The position numbers were made by a program, and so were the translations under genes. Below, piece after piece: positions 35,167 through 42,749 of a stretch of 64,000 bases of DNA. The notes beneath the pieces were generated by a model, which had not been told where the DNA came from, searched no databases, and saw only the letters and a list, made by a program, of their open reading frames with translations. Source of the DNA: Gordonibacter sp034932485 (lineage in GTDB: Bacteria; Actinomycetota; Coriobacteriia; Coriobacteriales; Eggerthellaceae); contig JAYFOQ010000004.1 of the NCBI GenBank assembly GCA_034932485.1, forward strand, positions 9,737-73,736, given 5' to 3'. The stretch's first letter is position 1; every line of letters starts with the position of its first letter.

Positions 35167-35208
35167 AACAACCCCAGGGTGTTTCACGTGAAACACCCTG
35201 GGGTTGTT
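35167..35208. promoter_or_regulatory. parS centromere site within a 42-bp perfect palindrome
   Basis: The core TGTTTCACGTGAAACA at 35180-35195 is an exact match to the conserved ParB-binding parS consensus. The palindrome continues without a mismatch for 13 more bases on each side (AACAACCCCAGGG outward on the left, mirrored on the right). ParB would load here and organise origin segregation with ParA/SMC. It lies between genes. No ParA or ParB gene is in the window. Confidence 0.9.
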
Positions 35209-35425
35209 ACGCAGCACGGGCCACGCAATAAATAGATGCCCAAAGTGCAACCCTGTAAACGAACTAATGCAAGCATTGAGTGATGGGAACTCGGCAAATA
35301 CCCACCACCTACACGGAGATTCCGCTAAGAAATTGCTGAATTATTGACGACTTACGGTCAGGTATGGTTTCGTGTTTAATGAAGATGCGTATCGAGATCG
35401 TCGACACACGGAAAAGAGATTTCGT

Positions 35426-35866
35426 ATGAAAAACAAGCACAACGAGTTTTTGGGCTATCTCGTATACGATACCCAGCGCTGCATCGCACGATCGCTTGAA
35501 ACAACGCTCAAGCCCTACGACATTACGCCCGGCCAGTGGAACCTCATCAACCAGCTCGATCGAGCCGATGGGTTGTCCCAAAAAGATCTCGCACGAATTA
35601 CCAAAAAAGAGCAGGCTACTATTACGCGCTATCTCGACACACTTGAGCGTAAGGGACTTGTTGTACGCACCAAACACAAGACCGACCGTCGCTCACACGT
35701 CGTAAATATTACCGACAAAGCCCGCGAGCTTATCGAAAGCGCAACCCCCCTCACCGTTAATACCGCAAATCGTCTCATCGAGGGCATCGATCAAGAGGAT
35801 ATCAACCGATTTGTAGCTACACTCAACGCTCTCAAAAAAAATGCTCAGGATATATCCGGCGACTAG
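35426..35866 (+). CDS. MarR-family transcriptional regulator
   Basis: 146 residues with the MarR winged helix: QWNLINQLDRADGLSQKDLA, the recognition helix TKKEQATITRYLDTLE, and the wing LVVRTKHKTDRRSHVV. ATG 35426 is preferred (AAAGAGA upstream) over GTG 35372, since the fold begins there. Such proteins usually repress neighbouring transport or stress genes in response to phenolic ligands. It is divergent from the molybdoenzyme operon, 700 bases away, and 347 bases upstream of the glycine symporter, which has its own promoter and riboswitch. Its target is unknown. Confidence 0.9.
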   Translation: MKNKHNEFLGYLVYDTQRCIARSLETTLKPYDITPGQWNLINQLDRADGLSQKDLARITKKEQATITRYLDTLERKGLVVRTKHKTDRRSHVVNITDKARELIESATPLTVNTANRLIEGIDQEDINRFVATLNALKKNAQDISGD

Positions 35867-35904
35867 CGTAACCGCCGCTCAGGCAAGAAAACAGGGTTCT
35901 CACA

Positions 35905-35933
35905 TTCACAATTACTAGGTTCCCTGTTACAAT
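35905..35933 (+). promoter_or_regulatory. Promoter of the glycine-riboswitch transcript
   Basis: TTCACA (35905-35910) and TACAAT (35928-35933) with a 17-base spacer. Transcription would start near 35940, about 65 bases before the riboswitch aptamer. Confidence 0.7.
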
Positions 35934-36003
35934 GTGCCAGCACAATTTCATAGCTTTACCCCGTTGATCCGTCCTGAATCCATAAGAAACAGGGCGAGAA
36001 GGG

Positions 36004-36082
36004 GCCTCTGGAGAATCCCGCTTGCGGGTGCCGAAGGGGCAAGGCCACAAAGGCCGAAACTCTCAGGCAAAAGGACAGAGCA
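36004..36082 (+). ncRNA. Glycine riboswitch (single recognisable aptamer)
   Basis: The conserved glycine aptamer core is plain: TGCCGAAGGGGCAAGGCC, then CTCTCAGGCAAAAGGACAGAG at its 3' edge (cited in part). CTCTG (36006-36010) pairs with CAGAG (36076-36080) to close P1, and GGCC/GGCC forms an inner helix. Only one clear aptamer is seen; a second, degenerate one cannot be excluded. A G/C stem at about 36151-36174 before the gene may be part of the expression platform. It controls the AGCS symporter downstream. Confidence 0.93.
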
Positions 36083-36213
36083 ATCACGCAGATGGCCGCG
36101 TATTCGCGCGCTTGCGCTTTCTTGCTTTTCCCTAAATTTCTTCTTCTAGGTCCCCTCCGCACGCGACGGGGCCACTCAGAAATTGTATGTCGTATCTGTT
36201 GAAGGAGGAAACG

Positions 36214-37737
36214 TTGGAATCGGTGTTTGGCGCTGTTAATAGCGCATTGGTCTCAATCGACGACTTCATTTGGGGCGTGCCCCTCATGGTCTTGATACTA
36301 TTTGGAGGCATCTTACTAACGGTACGCCTGCGTGGCGTACAGTTTCGTCAGTTACCTCGAGCGTTGCGCTATATGGTCAAGAACGAAAAAGGGGGCTCAG
36401 GTGAAGTCTCCAGCTTCGGTGCGCTCTGCACAGCACTTTCAGCCACCATCGGTACCGGCAATATCGTAGGCGTGGCTACCGCTATCGTTGCAGGTGGTCC
36501 GGGGGCGATGTTCTGGATGTGGTTGGCGGCATTATTCGGCATGGCAACGAAATTCTCCGAAGGTCTTCTCGCGGTAAAATACCGCAACGTCGACAAAAAA
36601 ACCGGGCATGTGTTGGGCGGCCCTTTCTATTATATCGAGCGCGGCATGGGCATGCAGTGGCGCTGGCTAGCAAAGATTTTCGCCTTCTTCGGTATGTGCG
36701 TGGGTTTGTTTGGCATTGGTACTTTTACCCAGGTGAACTCCATTTCGGGCGCTATTACCGGATTCTTTGACCCCGATAAGGCAATGACCGTAAGCATCTT
36801 GGGCATGGACTACTCCATTGTCACCGTTATTGGCAGCTTAGTATTAGCTTTACTGGTAGGGCTTGTTGTTATTGGCGGGCTCAAGCGTATTGCGAAAGTA
36901 TCTGAGCGGGTTATTCCAGCCATGGTAGTGCTTTACGTAGGCTTTTCCCTTATTCTCATCTTCGCTAATCTCGACAAAGTGCCGGGTGCATTCGTCACCA
37001 TCTTCCAAAGCGCATTCGGACTACAAGCCGCAGCGGGCGGCATGCTGGGCGCTATTATCATAGCCATGCAGAAGGGCATAGCCCGCGGCATTTTCTCTAA
37101 CGAAGCGGGCTTAGGCTCGGCACCTATCGCCGCTGCTGCAGCTCAGACAAAAGAGCCCGTACGTCAGGGTCTCGTATCCATGACCGGCACGTTCTTGGAT
37201 ACCATTGTAGTCTGCTCCATGACTGGCCTTGCTCTTGTTATGACCGGGGCTTATCAAATTCCCGGCCTTGAGGGTGCTGCAATTACTACGGCTGCATTCC
37301 AGTCTGGTCTACCGTTCATCCCCGCCGATATTGTCTCGTTTGTCCTTATGGCGTGTTTGGTACTATTCGGCTTTACCACCATTTTAGGCTGGGACTATTA
37401 TGGAGAGCGCTGCCTAGAGTACTTTAGCAATGGCAGCATGAAAGCCGTTAAGGCGTACCGCTGGCTCTACATTGCGGCCGTATTCATCGGCCCTTACATG
37501 ACCGTAGCGGCCGTATGGACCATTGCAGACATCTTCAACGGACTTATGGCTATCCCCAATATGATTGCACTCGTCGCGCTTTCAGGTGTAGTGGTAAAAG
37601 AAACGCGCGATTACTTCGAGCGATTGAAGGCGGCAGGCAACGAGGAAACCATGGAACCCCATCTTCCTGGAGACAACTGGGACATCCCGCCCATCGATCC
37701 GCTGGACGAGCCCGATGCGGTACCAACGCCAGCATAA
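36214..37737 (+). CDS. Sodium:alanine/glycine symporter (AGCS family)
   Basis: 507 residues, about eleven hydrophobic segments. Family signatures include GTGNIVGVATAIVAGGPGA and the loop GIARGIFSNEAGLGSAP. It moves glycine or alanine with sodium, and the upstream glycine riboswitch points to glycine. The start is TTG 36214, because AAGGAGGAA lies just before it. The in-frame ATG at 36187 has no ribosome-binding site and would put that Shine-Dalgarno sequence inside the coding region. The C-terminal tail is acidic and Pro-rich. Confidence 0.93.
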   Translation: MESVFGAVNSALVSIDDFIWGVPLMVLILFGGILLTVRLRGVQFRQLPRALRYMVKNEKGGSGEVSSFGALCTALSATIGTGNIVGVATAIVAGGPGAMFWMWLAALFGMATKFSEGLLAVKYRNVDKKTGHVLGGPFYYIERGMGMQWRWLAKIFAFFGMCVGLFGIGTFTQVNSISGAITGFFDPDKAMTVSILGMDYSIVTVIGSLVLALLVGLVVIGGLKRIAKVSERVIPAMVVLYVGFSLILIFANLDKVPGAFVTIFQSAFGLQAAAGGMLGAIIIAMQKGIARGIFSNEAGLGSAPIAAAAAQTKEPVRQGLVSMTGTFLDTIVVCSMTGLALVMTGAYQIPGLEGAAITTAAFQSGLPFIPADIVSFVLMACLVLFGFTTILGWDYYGERCLEYFSNGSMKAVKAYRWLYIAAVFIGPYMTVAAVWTIADIFNGLMAIPNMIALVALSGVVVKETRDYFERLKAAGNEETMEPHLPGDNWDIPPIDPLDEPDAVPTPA

Positions 37738-37815
37738 AGGTGTTCAGCACCTTTACCACCTTCGAAGCAATGCCAAGAGCAGAAAGACGGGAACACCGCC
37801 TTTCTGCTCTTGTAA
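37736..37815 (+). terminator. Two hairpins after the AGCS gene
   Basis: A short AAAGGTG/CACCTTT stem (37736-37742 with 37748-37754) is followed by a longer one starting AAGAGCAGAAAG (37775-37786), pairing with CTTTCTGCTCTT ending at 37811, then TGT. The second is the likely terminator, possibly in both directions. Confidence 0.75.
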
Positions 37816-37818
37816 AAC

Positions 37819-38187
37819 CTAGCCTAATCTCGCGCCATCGGGCACTTCGCGCTCGGGTACAGCAAGCGCTGGCAAAATACCATCTTCGTAGCCAATGTCG
37901 TAGATCATTCCCTCCGACAACTCTCCTGCCATCTTGCGTGGAGCGAGATTAACCACAAAGAGCGCTTGACGCCCCTCGAGTTCGCCTTTGCAGTCGTCGC
38001 GCTCTTCCTTCATGCCTGACAAAATCGTGCGCGTAAATCCGCCGAAGTCAACCGTCATCTTAATAAGTTTCTTCGAAGATTCCACGTCGTTCACAGCAAC
38101 AATGCGACCAACGCGAATGTCGACCTTGTCCAAATCATCCAGGGTAATCGTGGGCTTAACTGGCGCAGTTTCAATCGTTGTACTCAC
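37819..38187 (-). CDS. tRNA-binding domain protein (CsaA/Trbp111-like)
   Basis: 122 residues forming one OB-fold tRNA-binding domain: VDIRVGRIVAVNDVESSKKL, FVVNLAPRKMAGELSEGM. This matches the C-terminal domain of methionyl-tRNA synthetase and stand-alone CsaA-like proteins, which bind tRNA or act as chaperones. The start is GTG 38187 with GAGAGGAG seven bases upstream. It follows the shikimate kinase gene by 36 bases on the same strand. Confidence 0.88.
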   Translation of the reverse strand: MSTTIETAPVKPTITLDDLDKVDIRVGRIVAVNDVESSKKLIKMTVDFGGFTRTILSGMKEERDDCKGELEGRQALFVVNLAPRKMAGELSEGMIYDIGYEDGILPALAVPEREVPDGARLG

Positions 38188-38223
38188 AAGGGGCTCCTCT
38201 CCGAAGCAAGAAAACTAGAAAAG

Positions 38224-38736
38224 CTACTTCACGGCATCGGCCACTTTGCGTGCAGCCGCGGTAATAGAGAGGTCGTCAACATTTACAACAATATCGGCAT
38301 ACTGCTCGTAGAGTGGCTTACGCTCGTCGTAAAGATCGCGCAGGCTCATGCCAATACCGCCCTTCAATACCACACCTCGCTCCTGCAGGTCACTCAAGCG
38401 GCTGACCAGTTCACTATAGGAAATCTGTAGGTACACAACGCGACCGATCTCACCTAGATGCTTCATGGCTTCGTCGGAGTACACGGCACTGCCGCCTGTA
38501 GCAATAACAGAGTTCTCCGCACGCAAGTCACTGAGTATCTCGTTTTCCACCTGAATGAAGCCCTCAGGACCGCAAGCGTCAATCAACTTCTGCAATGTCT
38601 TGTCGCACTGACTCTGAATAACCAGATCGGCGTCTACGAAATTAAGGTTCAGTATCTTCGCCAACACAATGCCCAGCGTCGATTTTCCTGCTCCAGGCAT
38701 ACCAATCAGGACTATATTGTTCCGCTCTTGCTCCAT
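38224..38736 (-). CDS. aroK: Shikimate kinase family protein
   Basis: 170 residues. Walker A is GMPGAGKST (residues 12-20). FVDADLVIQ matches the shikimate-binding DxD segment, and ATGGSAVY matches the family's GGG substrate loop with Ser-Ala in place of Gly-Gly. It would phosphorylate shikimate in aromatic amino acid synthesis. The altered ATGGSA loop (usually GGGxV) leaves room for a related small kinase. Its start overlaps the EamA gene end by 25 bases, so they are coupled. No other aro gene is nearby. Confidence 0.8.
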   Translation of the reverse strand: MEQERNNIVLIGMPGAGKSTLGIVLAKILNLNFVDADLVIQSQCDKTLQKLIDACGPEGFIQVENEILSDLRAENSVIATGGSAVYSDEAMKHLGEIGRVVYLQISYSELVSRLSDLQERGVVLKGGIGMSLRDLYDERKPLYEQYADIVVNVDDLSITAAARKVADAVK

Positions 38737-39785
38737 GATGCCTCCTCTAATATTGGCTCAACAGCCACCGTGGGTTCAATGCCCTTTTCCGCAAGCACAA
38801 CGGAATGCGGCAGGGATACCACAGCCCCGCCAGGTGTTTCCACCTCCACAGCGGGAATGCTCTTGTCTTGCCTTCGCTTTAACGGGAATACTTCGCTCAC
38901 CACTATAGCAACGAAAATAAGGGTAAAGCCCCCAACTAAGCGAAGTCCTACCTCTTCCCCATACAGCAACACACTGAACAGCACACCGAACACCGACTCT
39001 AAACTTAAAAACAACGATGCTTGCGCCGGCGGCACACGCGAGAGTGCTACATTTTGAATAACCAACGCGACACACGAGGCAAATACAACCAAGTACGCCA
39101 TATTCATCCAGAACGACGGCGTGAGTGCCTCATAGGGAGGCAGCGTTTCGAAACTCATACCACAAGCAATACCGCACAAGCCGCCCAGAATAAACTGAAA
39201 TGTCGTAAGAACCAGCACATCGTTAGTCTGAGAAAATTTAGACACGTATACGATGTGTACGGCAAACAGCACCGCCGAGACCAGCGTCATAAGATCGCCG
39301 TAGCCCATCGTAAGTTCTGAAAGTGAACCCGTAAGCGACACCATACCAATACCAGCTACAGCCAGCACCGCCGCCATGAGGTTAAACACAGTAGGTCGCT
39401 TACGTGCGAGAAGCCACCAAGCAAACGGCACAATAACGCAATACGTTGCGGTAAGAAATGCGTTTTTACCTGGCGTGGTATGCTCAAGCCCTATGGTTTG
39501 CACCCAAAAAGCAAGATAGCACAACACTCCTAAGACAATACCTTTAACCAGGTAATCCTTACGCACTGATGCCGCAAAAGCCAATTTAACGCGTTTGAAA
39601 AACAACGCGAGCAGAATAATCCCTGTCGCAAGGAAGCGAAAACCAATGAGGTAAGCCGGCTCAAGAACGTCGACGGCATCCTTCATAACAACGAAACTCA
39701 AGCCCCAAATAATGGTAGCAACCACCAAGAGCATTTTGTATGCCCCTGTGGGAATGCGATGTGTTATGCCAGCGAGTTTGTTCAC
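38712..39785 (-). CDS. EamA-family (DMT) transporter
   Basis: 357 residues with about ten transmembrane segments in two EamA halves (IIWGLSFVVMKDA...; GDLMTLVSAVLFAVHIVYVS) and a ~50-residue hydrophilic tail. Such carriers usually export amino acids or metabolites. The start is GTG 39785. No good Shine-Dalgarno is present, but TATAAT (39799-39794 on this strand) ends eight bases before the GTG, so the mRNA may be leaderless or nearly so. Confidence 0.87.
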   Translation of the reverse strand: MNKLAGITHRIPTGAYKMLLVVATIIWGLSFVVMKDAVDVLEPAYLIGFRFLATGIILLALFFKRVKLAFAASVRKDYLVKGIVLGVLCYLAFWVQTIGLEHTTPGKNAFLTATYCVIVPFAWWLLARKRPTVFNLMAAVLAVAGIGMVSLTGSLSELTMGYGDLMTLVSAVLFAVHIVYVSKFSQTNDVLVLTTFQFILGGLCGIACGMSFETLPPYEALTPSFWMNMAYLVVFASCVALVIQNVALSRVPPAQASLFLSLESVFGVLFSVLLYGEEVGLRLVGGFTLIFVAIVVSEVFPLKRRQDKSIPAVEVETPGGAVVSLPHSVVLAEKGIEPTVAVEPILEEASWSKSGTI

Positions 39786-39793
39786 AGCCGCCC

Positions 39794-39799
39794 ATTATA
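39794..39799 (-). promoter_or_regulatory. Possible -10 of a leaderless EamA transcript
   Basis: TATAAT on the minus strand, eight bases before GTG 39785. The -35 position is poor (TTTCCT at 17 bp). Confidence 0.4.
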
Positions 39800-39999
39800 G
39801 GGTGACTAGCTTTCAAAGGAAAGCGACAACGAAGAACGGCCGAAGTAGTGACCAAAAGGTAACGGTGACAAAAAAACAAATACGTCATCTTTTATCCACC
39901 TCTCTGCCTGTCGTCAAAAGCAGCACTTGTCCCATATCTATCCCATTTCATAAAACAACCCTGCGCTGCCACCTTCAGCCAAGAGCAAAGCCAACGTCA

Positions 40000-40034
40000 A
40001 ATTCCCTCCTGCTGTCGTTTTGCAGGAGGGAATT
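40000..40034. terminator. Hairpin downstream of the OFA transporter gene
   Basis: A perfect 13-bp stem AATTCCCTCCTGC/GCAGGAGGGAATT (40000-40012 with 40022-40034). It lies in a 313-base gap (39786-40098) with no other feature and probably ends the minus-strand transcript, although its U-run is weak. Confidence 0.6.
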
Positions 40035-40098
40035 CTCAGCTATTCCAACAAAGCCTTAGGCCAGTATCAGATGCATAACTTTACCCGTTCGCATAAAG

Positions 40099-41364
40099 TT
40101 ATACAAGTGTATTGGCTTCTTCTGTTTTTTCGGGAAAACGAACAGCAACAGGAATTGGCTTACCAATGAGAACCGGCAAGAACAAAGTTACCACAAGAAT
40201 TACTGCGGCAATGATGAAAGCCCAGAAGTACGAGCCGAACACCGCAAAAATGAATGCTGCAAGCATGGGCCCGATAATACCCGTCGGGATATCAACCGTT
40301 GCCATCATTCCCATATTAGCACCAACATATTTCACACCGTAATACGAACGCATCACACTCATACCGATAGATATCGAACCACCAAACGAGAGACCCACAA
40401 TTGCAGCGCCAATAACGGTGCCTACAAACGGGTCGATTATCGTAGGCAAGAAAGCAATACAGAGAAGACCTATCGCCATTAAGATATTATCTAGAATCAT
40501 AGACATTTTTCGCCCAATTTTATCTGCCAACGCGCCAATGGTTGGACGACCCAATCCATTAAAGAATCCGAACAGTCCCATTGCTACCGCCGCCAATGCC
40601 GCGGCCATCCCAAGAGAAACTCCATAAGGTGCGATCAACGAAATAACCATGAATCCAGCAAGATGATTGGCGAGGTTCCATCCATACATTGCCCAAAATT
40701 GAGGTGTTTTCAACATCTGCGCTCGCGTATAACCAGTTGAAATATCACTCGATTCATTTGTGGGTGGCACATACCCTGTCGGTACATATCCCATTGGAGG
40801 GGCCTTCTGGAATAACGACATGCCAACCACCATGATCAGGCAAAGAGCAGATAGAGCTTTAAACGCCCATTGGTAGCCAAGCTCAGCGATAAGAAAGTTA
40901 GCAAAAGATCCGAGCACGAGGCTTGCAAGCCCAAATCCCATCGTCATTGCGCCAAGAGCGAGACCTGACTTATCGGGAAACCAACGAGGCGCGAGAGCAA
41001 GGGTGTTGTTAAGGGCAACGCCCAATGCATAGCCGCATACCGCGCCATAGGACACATACAACCAAACCAAGCTATCGGCAAACGAGGTGACAAAAAAGCC
41101 CAGAGTAAGAACAATCCCCCATAGGGTAATTGCCCGAACTTGGCCAAATTTATTGCCCCAGTAAGCCCCTGTGAGCTGCCCAAAGCCAAAACCAACCATC
41201 ATAATGGTATAGGTCCATGTCGTCTCAACACGAGTCCAACCAAATGCTTCCTCCAAAGGCAAAACGAAAATCGACCATGCATATAGGATGCCCAGAAACA
41301 GGGTCATCACAAAGCCTTTGGCGAGATACCCCCACCTGTTTCCATATTTGATTTCTTTTTCCAT
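40099..41364 (-). CDS. MFS carrier, oxalate/formate antiporter (OFA) type
   Basis: 421 residues, about twelve transmembrane segments. OFA-like features include GILYAWSIFVLPLEE at the first helix, GYALGVALNNTLALAPRWFPDKSG (typical APRWFPDKRG), and GALADKIGRKMSM between the halves. The family exchanges small carboxylates such as oxalate/formate. AAGGGGG lies before ATG 41364. A second OFA-type carrier is at 52319. Substrate not assigned. Confidence 0.85.
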   Translation of the reverse strand: MEKEIKYGNRWGYLAKGFVMTLFLGILYAWSIFVLPLEEAFGWTRVETTWTYTIMMVGFGFGQLTGAYWGNKFGQVRAITLWGIVLTLGFFVTSFADSLVWLYVSYGAVCGYALGVALNNTLALAPRWFPDKSGLALGAMTMGFGLASLVLGSFANFLIAELGYQWAFKALSALCLIMVVGMSLFQKAPPMGYVPTGYVPPTNESSDISTGYTRAQMLKTPQFWAMYGWNLANHLAGFMVISLIAPYGVSLGMAAALAAVAMGLFGFFNGLGRPTIGALADKIGRKMSMILDNILMAIGLLCIAFLPTIIDPFVGTVIGAAIVGLSFGGSISIGMSVMRSYYGVKYVGANMGMMATVDIPTGIIGPMLAAFIFAVFGSYFWAFIIAAVILVVTLFLPVLIGKPIPVAVRFPEKTEEANTLV

Positions 41365-41501
41365 GTATCCCCCTTTTCAATAGATAAATGATGCTCATTA
41401 CATCGCACAGCGAGCCCCTACCAACTTAGTTTGAGATGTTTGCCGTATGATTGCACTCAAGCGTTTGTGAAGGCCGTTAAACAGAATGAGTGGTGAAAAG
41501 A

Positions 41502-42749
41502 TCAGGGGGTTCCACCACGGCAACCAAAACTTCCACCAGCGGGCAAACTGGATCGATCGTCAGTTATCCCGTTACAAGCAAAAATTAGACTACCTGCCGC
41601 TGTCCGCTTAGCAACCGATGCCATAAGTTTGATTCGATTGACCTGGTTGACGTCACTCGTGCCCGGATCAAATTCAATGGTGGCAATATTTACCGGCAAT
41701 CCAGTACAATCTCCGAAGGTGCGCAAGCGTTTAACTGCCCCTTGGCCAACAACATGTCCGGCAAGACATCCGAACGTACGAACATACACAAAATCTCGAA
41801 TACCCCACTCTACGAAAAGGCGGGCGTATCCCGCCATCGTCAAGCCCGGGCCTTGCGTCCGATGAGCGGGAAGTATCTTCAGTCCCGCACGTTCGACCTC
41901 TGTCGGAGACGGGCACCTCCAACACATATTCGTTCGATTACGGAGAATGTTGATCCTACCATCAAACAGCGCAGTCACCGCACCGGGAGCCTTTTTCGTC
42001 CGCAGAGCAAACGAGGCAAGCGAGACTAAATACGGTACAGCCACCTCGCAGTTCTCGCATTCAATACAAGCTATCATGTCGCTATTCATTCCAGCATCGA
42101 ACAAAGCAGGCGCAGACCCGATAATGCCAACAACAGGACGACCATCTCGCTCTGGTACGCCAAAGCTCTCAATCGCCCCGTCAAGACCCTCCAAATACGC
42201 TCTTACATCAAAGGCCCGAACAAAAGCCAGTTCCTCGCAAGCCCGCGCGCTCCATGTCTCAAGCAAAGCATTAAAGGAGGAAAGCCGCGATTCGTCAAGA
42301 TAAGGCCTGACGCGCAGGCTTATCTGCAAAAGTGCATCGCCAACAACTAAGGCATCTGCAATTCTGCCAAGACGAAGGTAGTCTTTTGTATGGCTCAACA
42401 GCGCCAACCCATCAACTACCCCTTTTGCTGGAAACGAAAACCCAGCTACCTCGAGGGCTCGGGCAATAAGATAAGGAGTGTCGTCGCCTCGACATGACAC
42501 ACACGGCATCGGAACAACAATGCACGAGAGGGCATCTACCTCACTCGAAAAGCTTGATCGAACTTCCACTACCGTTCGACCAGCTGCAAGCAAGGAAGCA
42601 AAGCATGCATCGTTGTTAACGGTTTCTAACCCTGCACACACCGCCGCTTCGTCTAAGCAGGTCACCACGCGCCAGGCTTCGCTCGAGCCAGATAGTGCTG
42701 CCTCAAGAAACGGAGCATGATATGCCGAAAAAAAAGGTACGAGAATCAT
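41502..42749 (-). CDS. C-terminal partner of a split 2-hydroxyacyl-CoA dehydratase activase
   Basis: 415 residues. It starts MILVPFFSAYHAPFLEAAL and contains GLETVNNDACFASLL, CVSCRGDDTPYL, CENCEVAVPYL and NMCWRCP. This looks like the final domain of the long (~1400-residue) activase-DUF2229 proteins of anaerobes, here encoded separately. The start ATG overlaps the upstream stop as ATGA (42749-42746), so the two halves are translationally coupled. Several conserved-looking cysteines could bind an Fe-S cluster. A run of eight T follows the start (42727-42735 region) but stays in frame. Function beyond the activase context is unknown. Confidence 0.7.
   Translation of the reverse strand: MILVPFFSAYHAPFLEAALSGSSEAWRVVTCLDEAAVCAGLETVNNDACFASLLAAGRTVVEVRSSFSSEVDALSCIVVPMPCVSCRGDDTPYLIARALEVAGFSFPAKGVVDGLALLSHTKDYLRLGRIADALVVGDALLQISLRVRPYLDESRLSSFNALLETWSARACEELAFVRAFDVRAYLEGLDGAIESFGVPERDGRPVVGIIGSAPALFDAGMNSDMIACIECENCEVAVPYLVSLASFALRTKKAPGAVTALFDGRINILRNRTNMCWRCPSPTEVERAGLKILPAHRTQGPGLTMAGYARLFVEWGIRDFVYVRTFGCLAGHVVGQGAVKRLRTFGDCTGLPVNIATIEFDPGTSDVNQVNRIKLMASVAKRTAAGSLIFACNGITDDRSSLPAGGSFGCRGGTP

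Larger units (their letters stand above)
34725..35425. promoter_or_regulatory. 701-base intergenic region: operon promoter and parS
   Basis: AT-rich region between the divergent molybdoenzyme operon and the MarR gene, without a supportable ORF. It contains the operon promoter (34940-34967) and the 42-bp palindrome with parS (35167-35208). The 5' leader of the operon would be about 210 bases; no known riboswitch pattern was recognised in it. Confidence 0.6.

Noticed and set aside
41502..42749. Frameshift artefact in the activase caused by the T-run
   Set aside because: The T-run lies inside the second ORF, after the junction, and the ORFs meet as a clean ATGA overlap with a plausible start. 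Fission is more likely, though read support should be checked.
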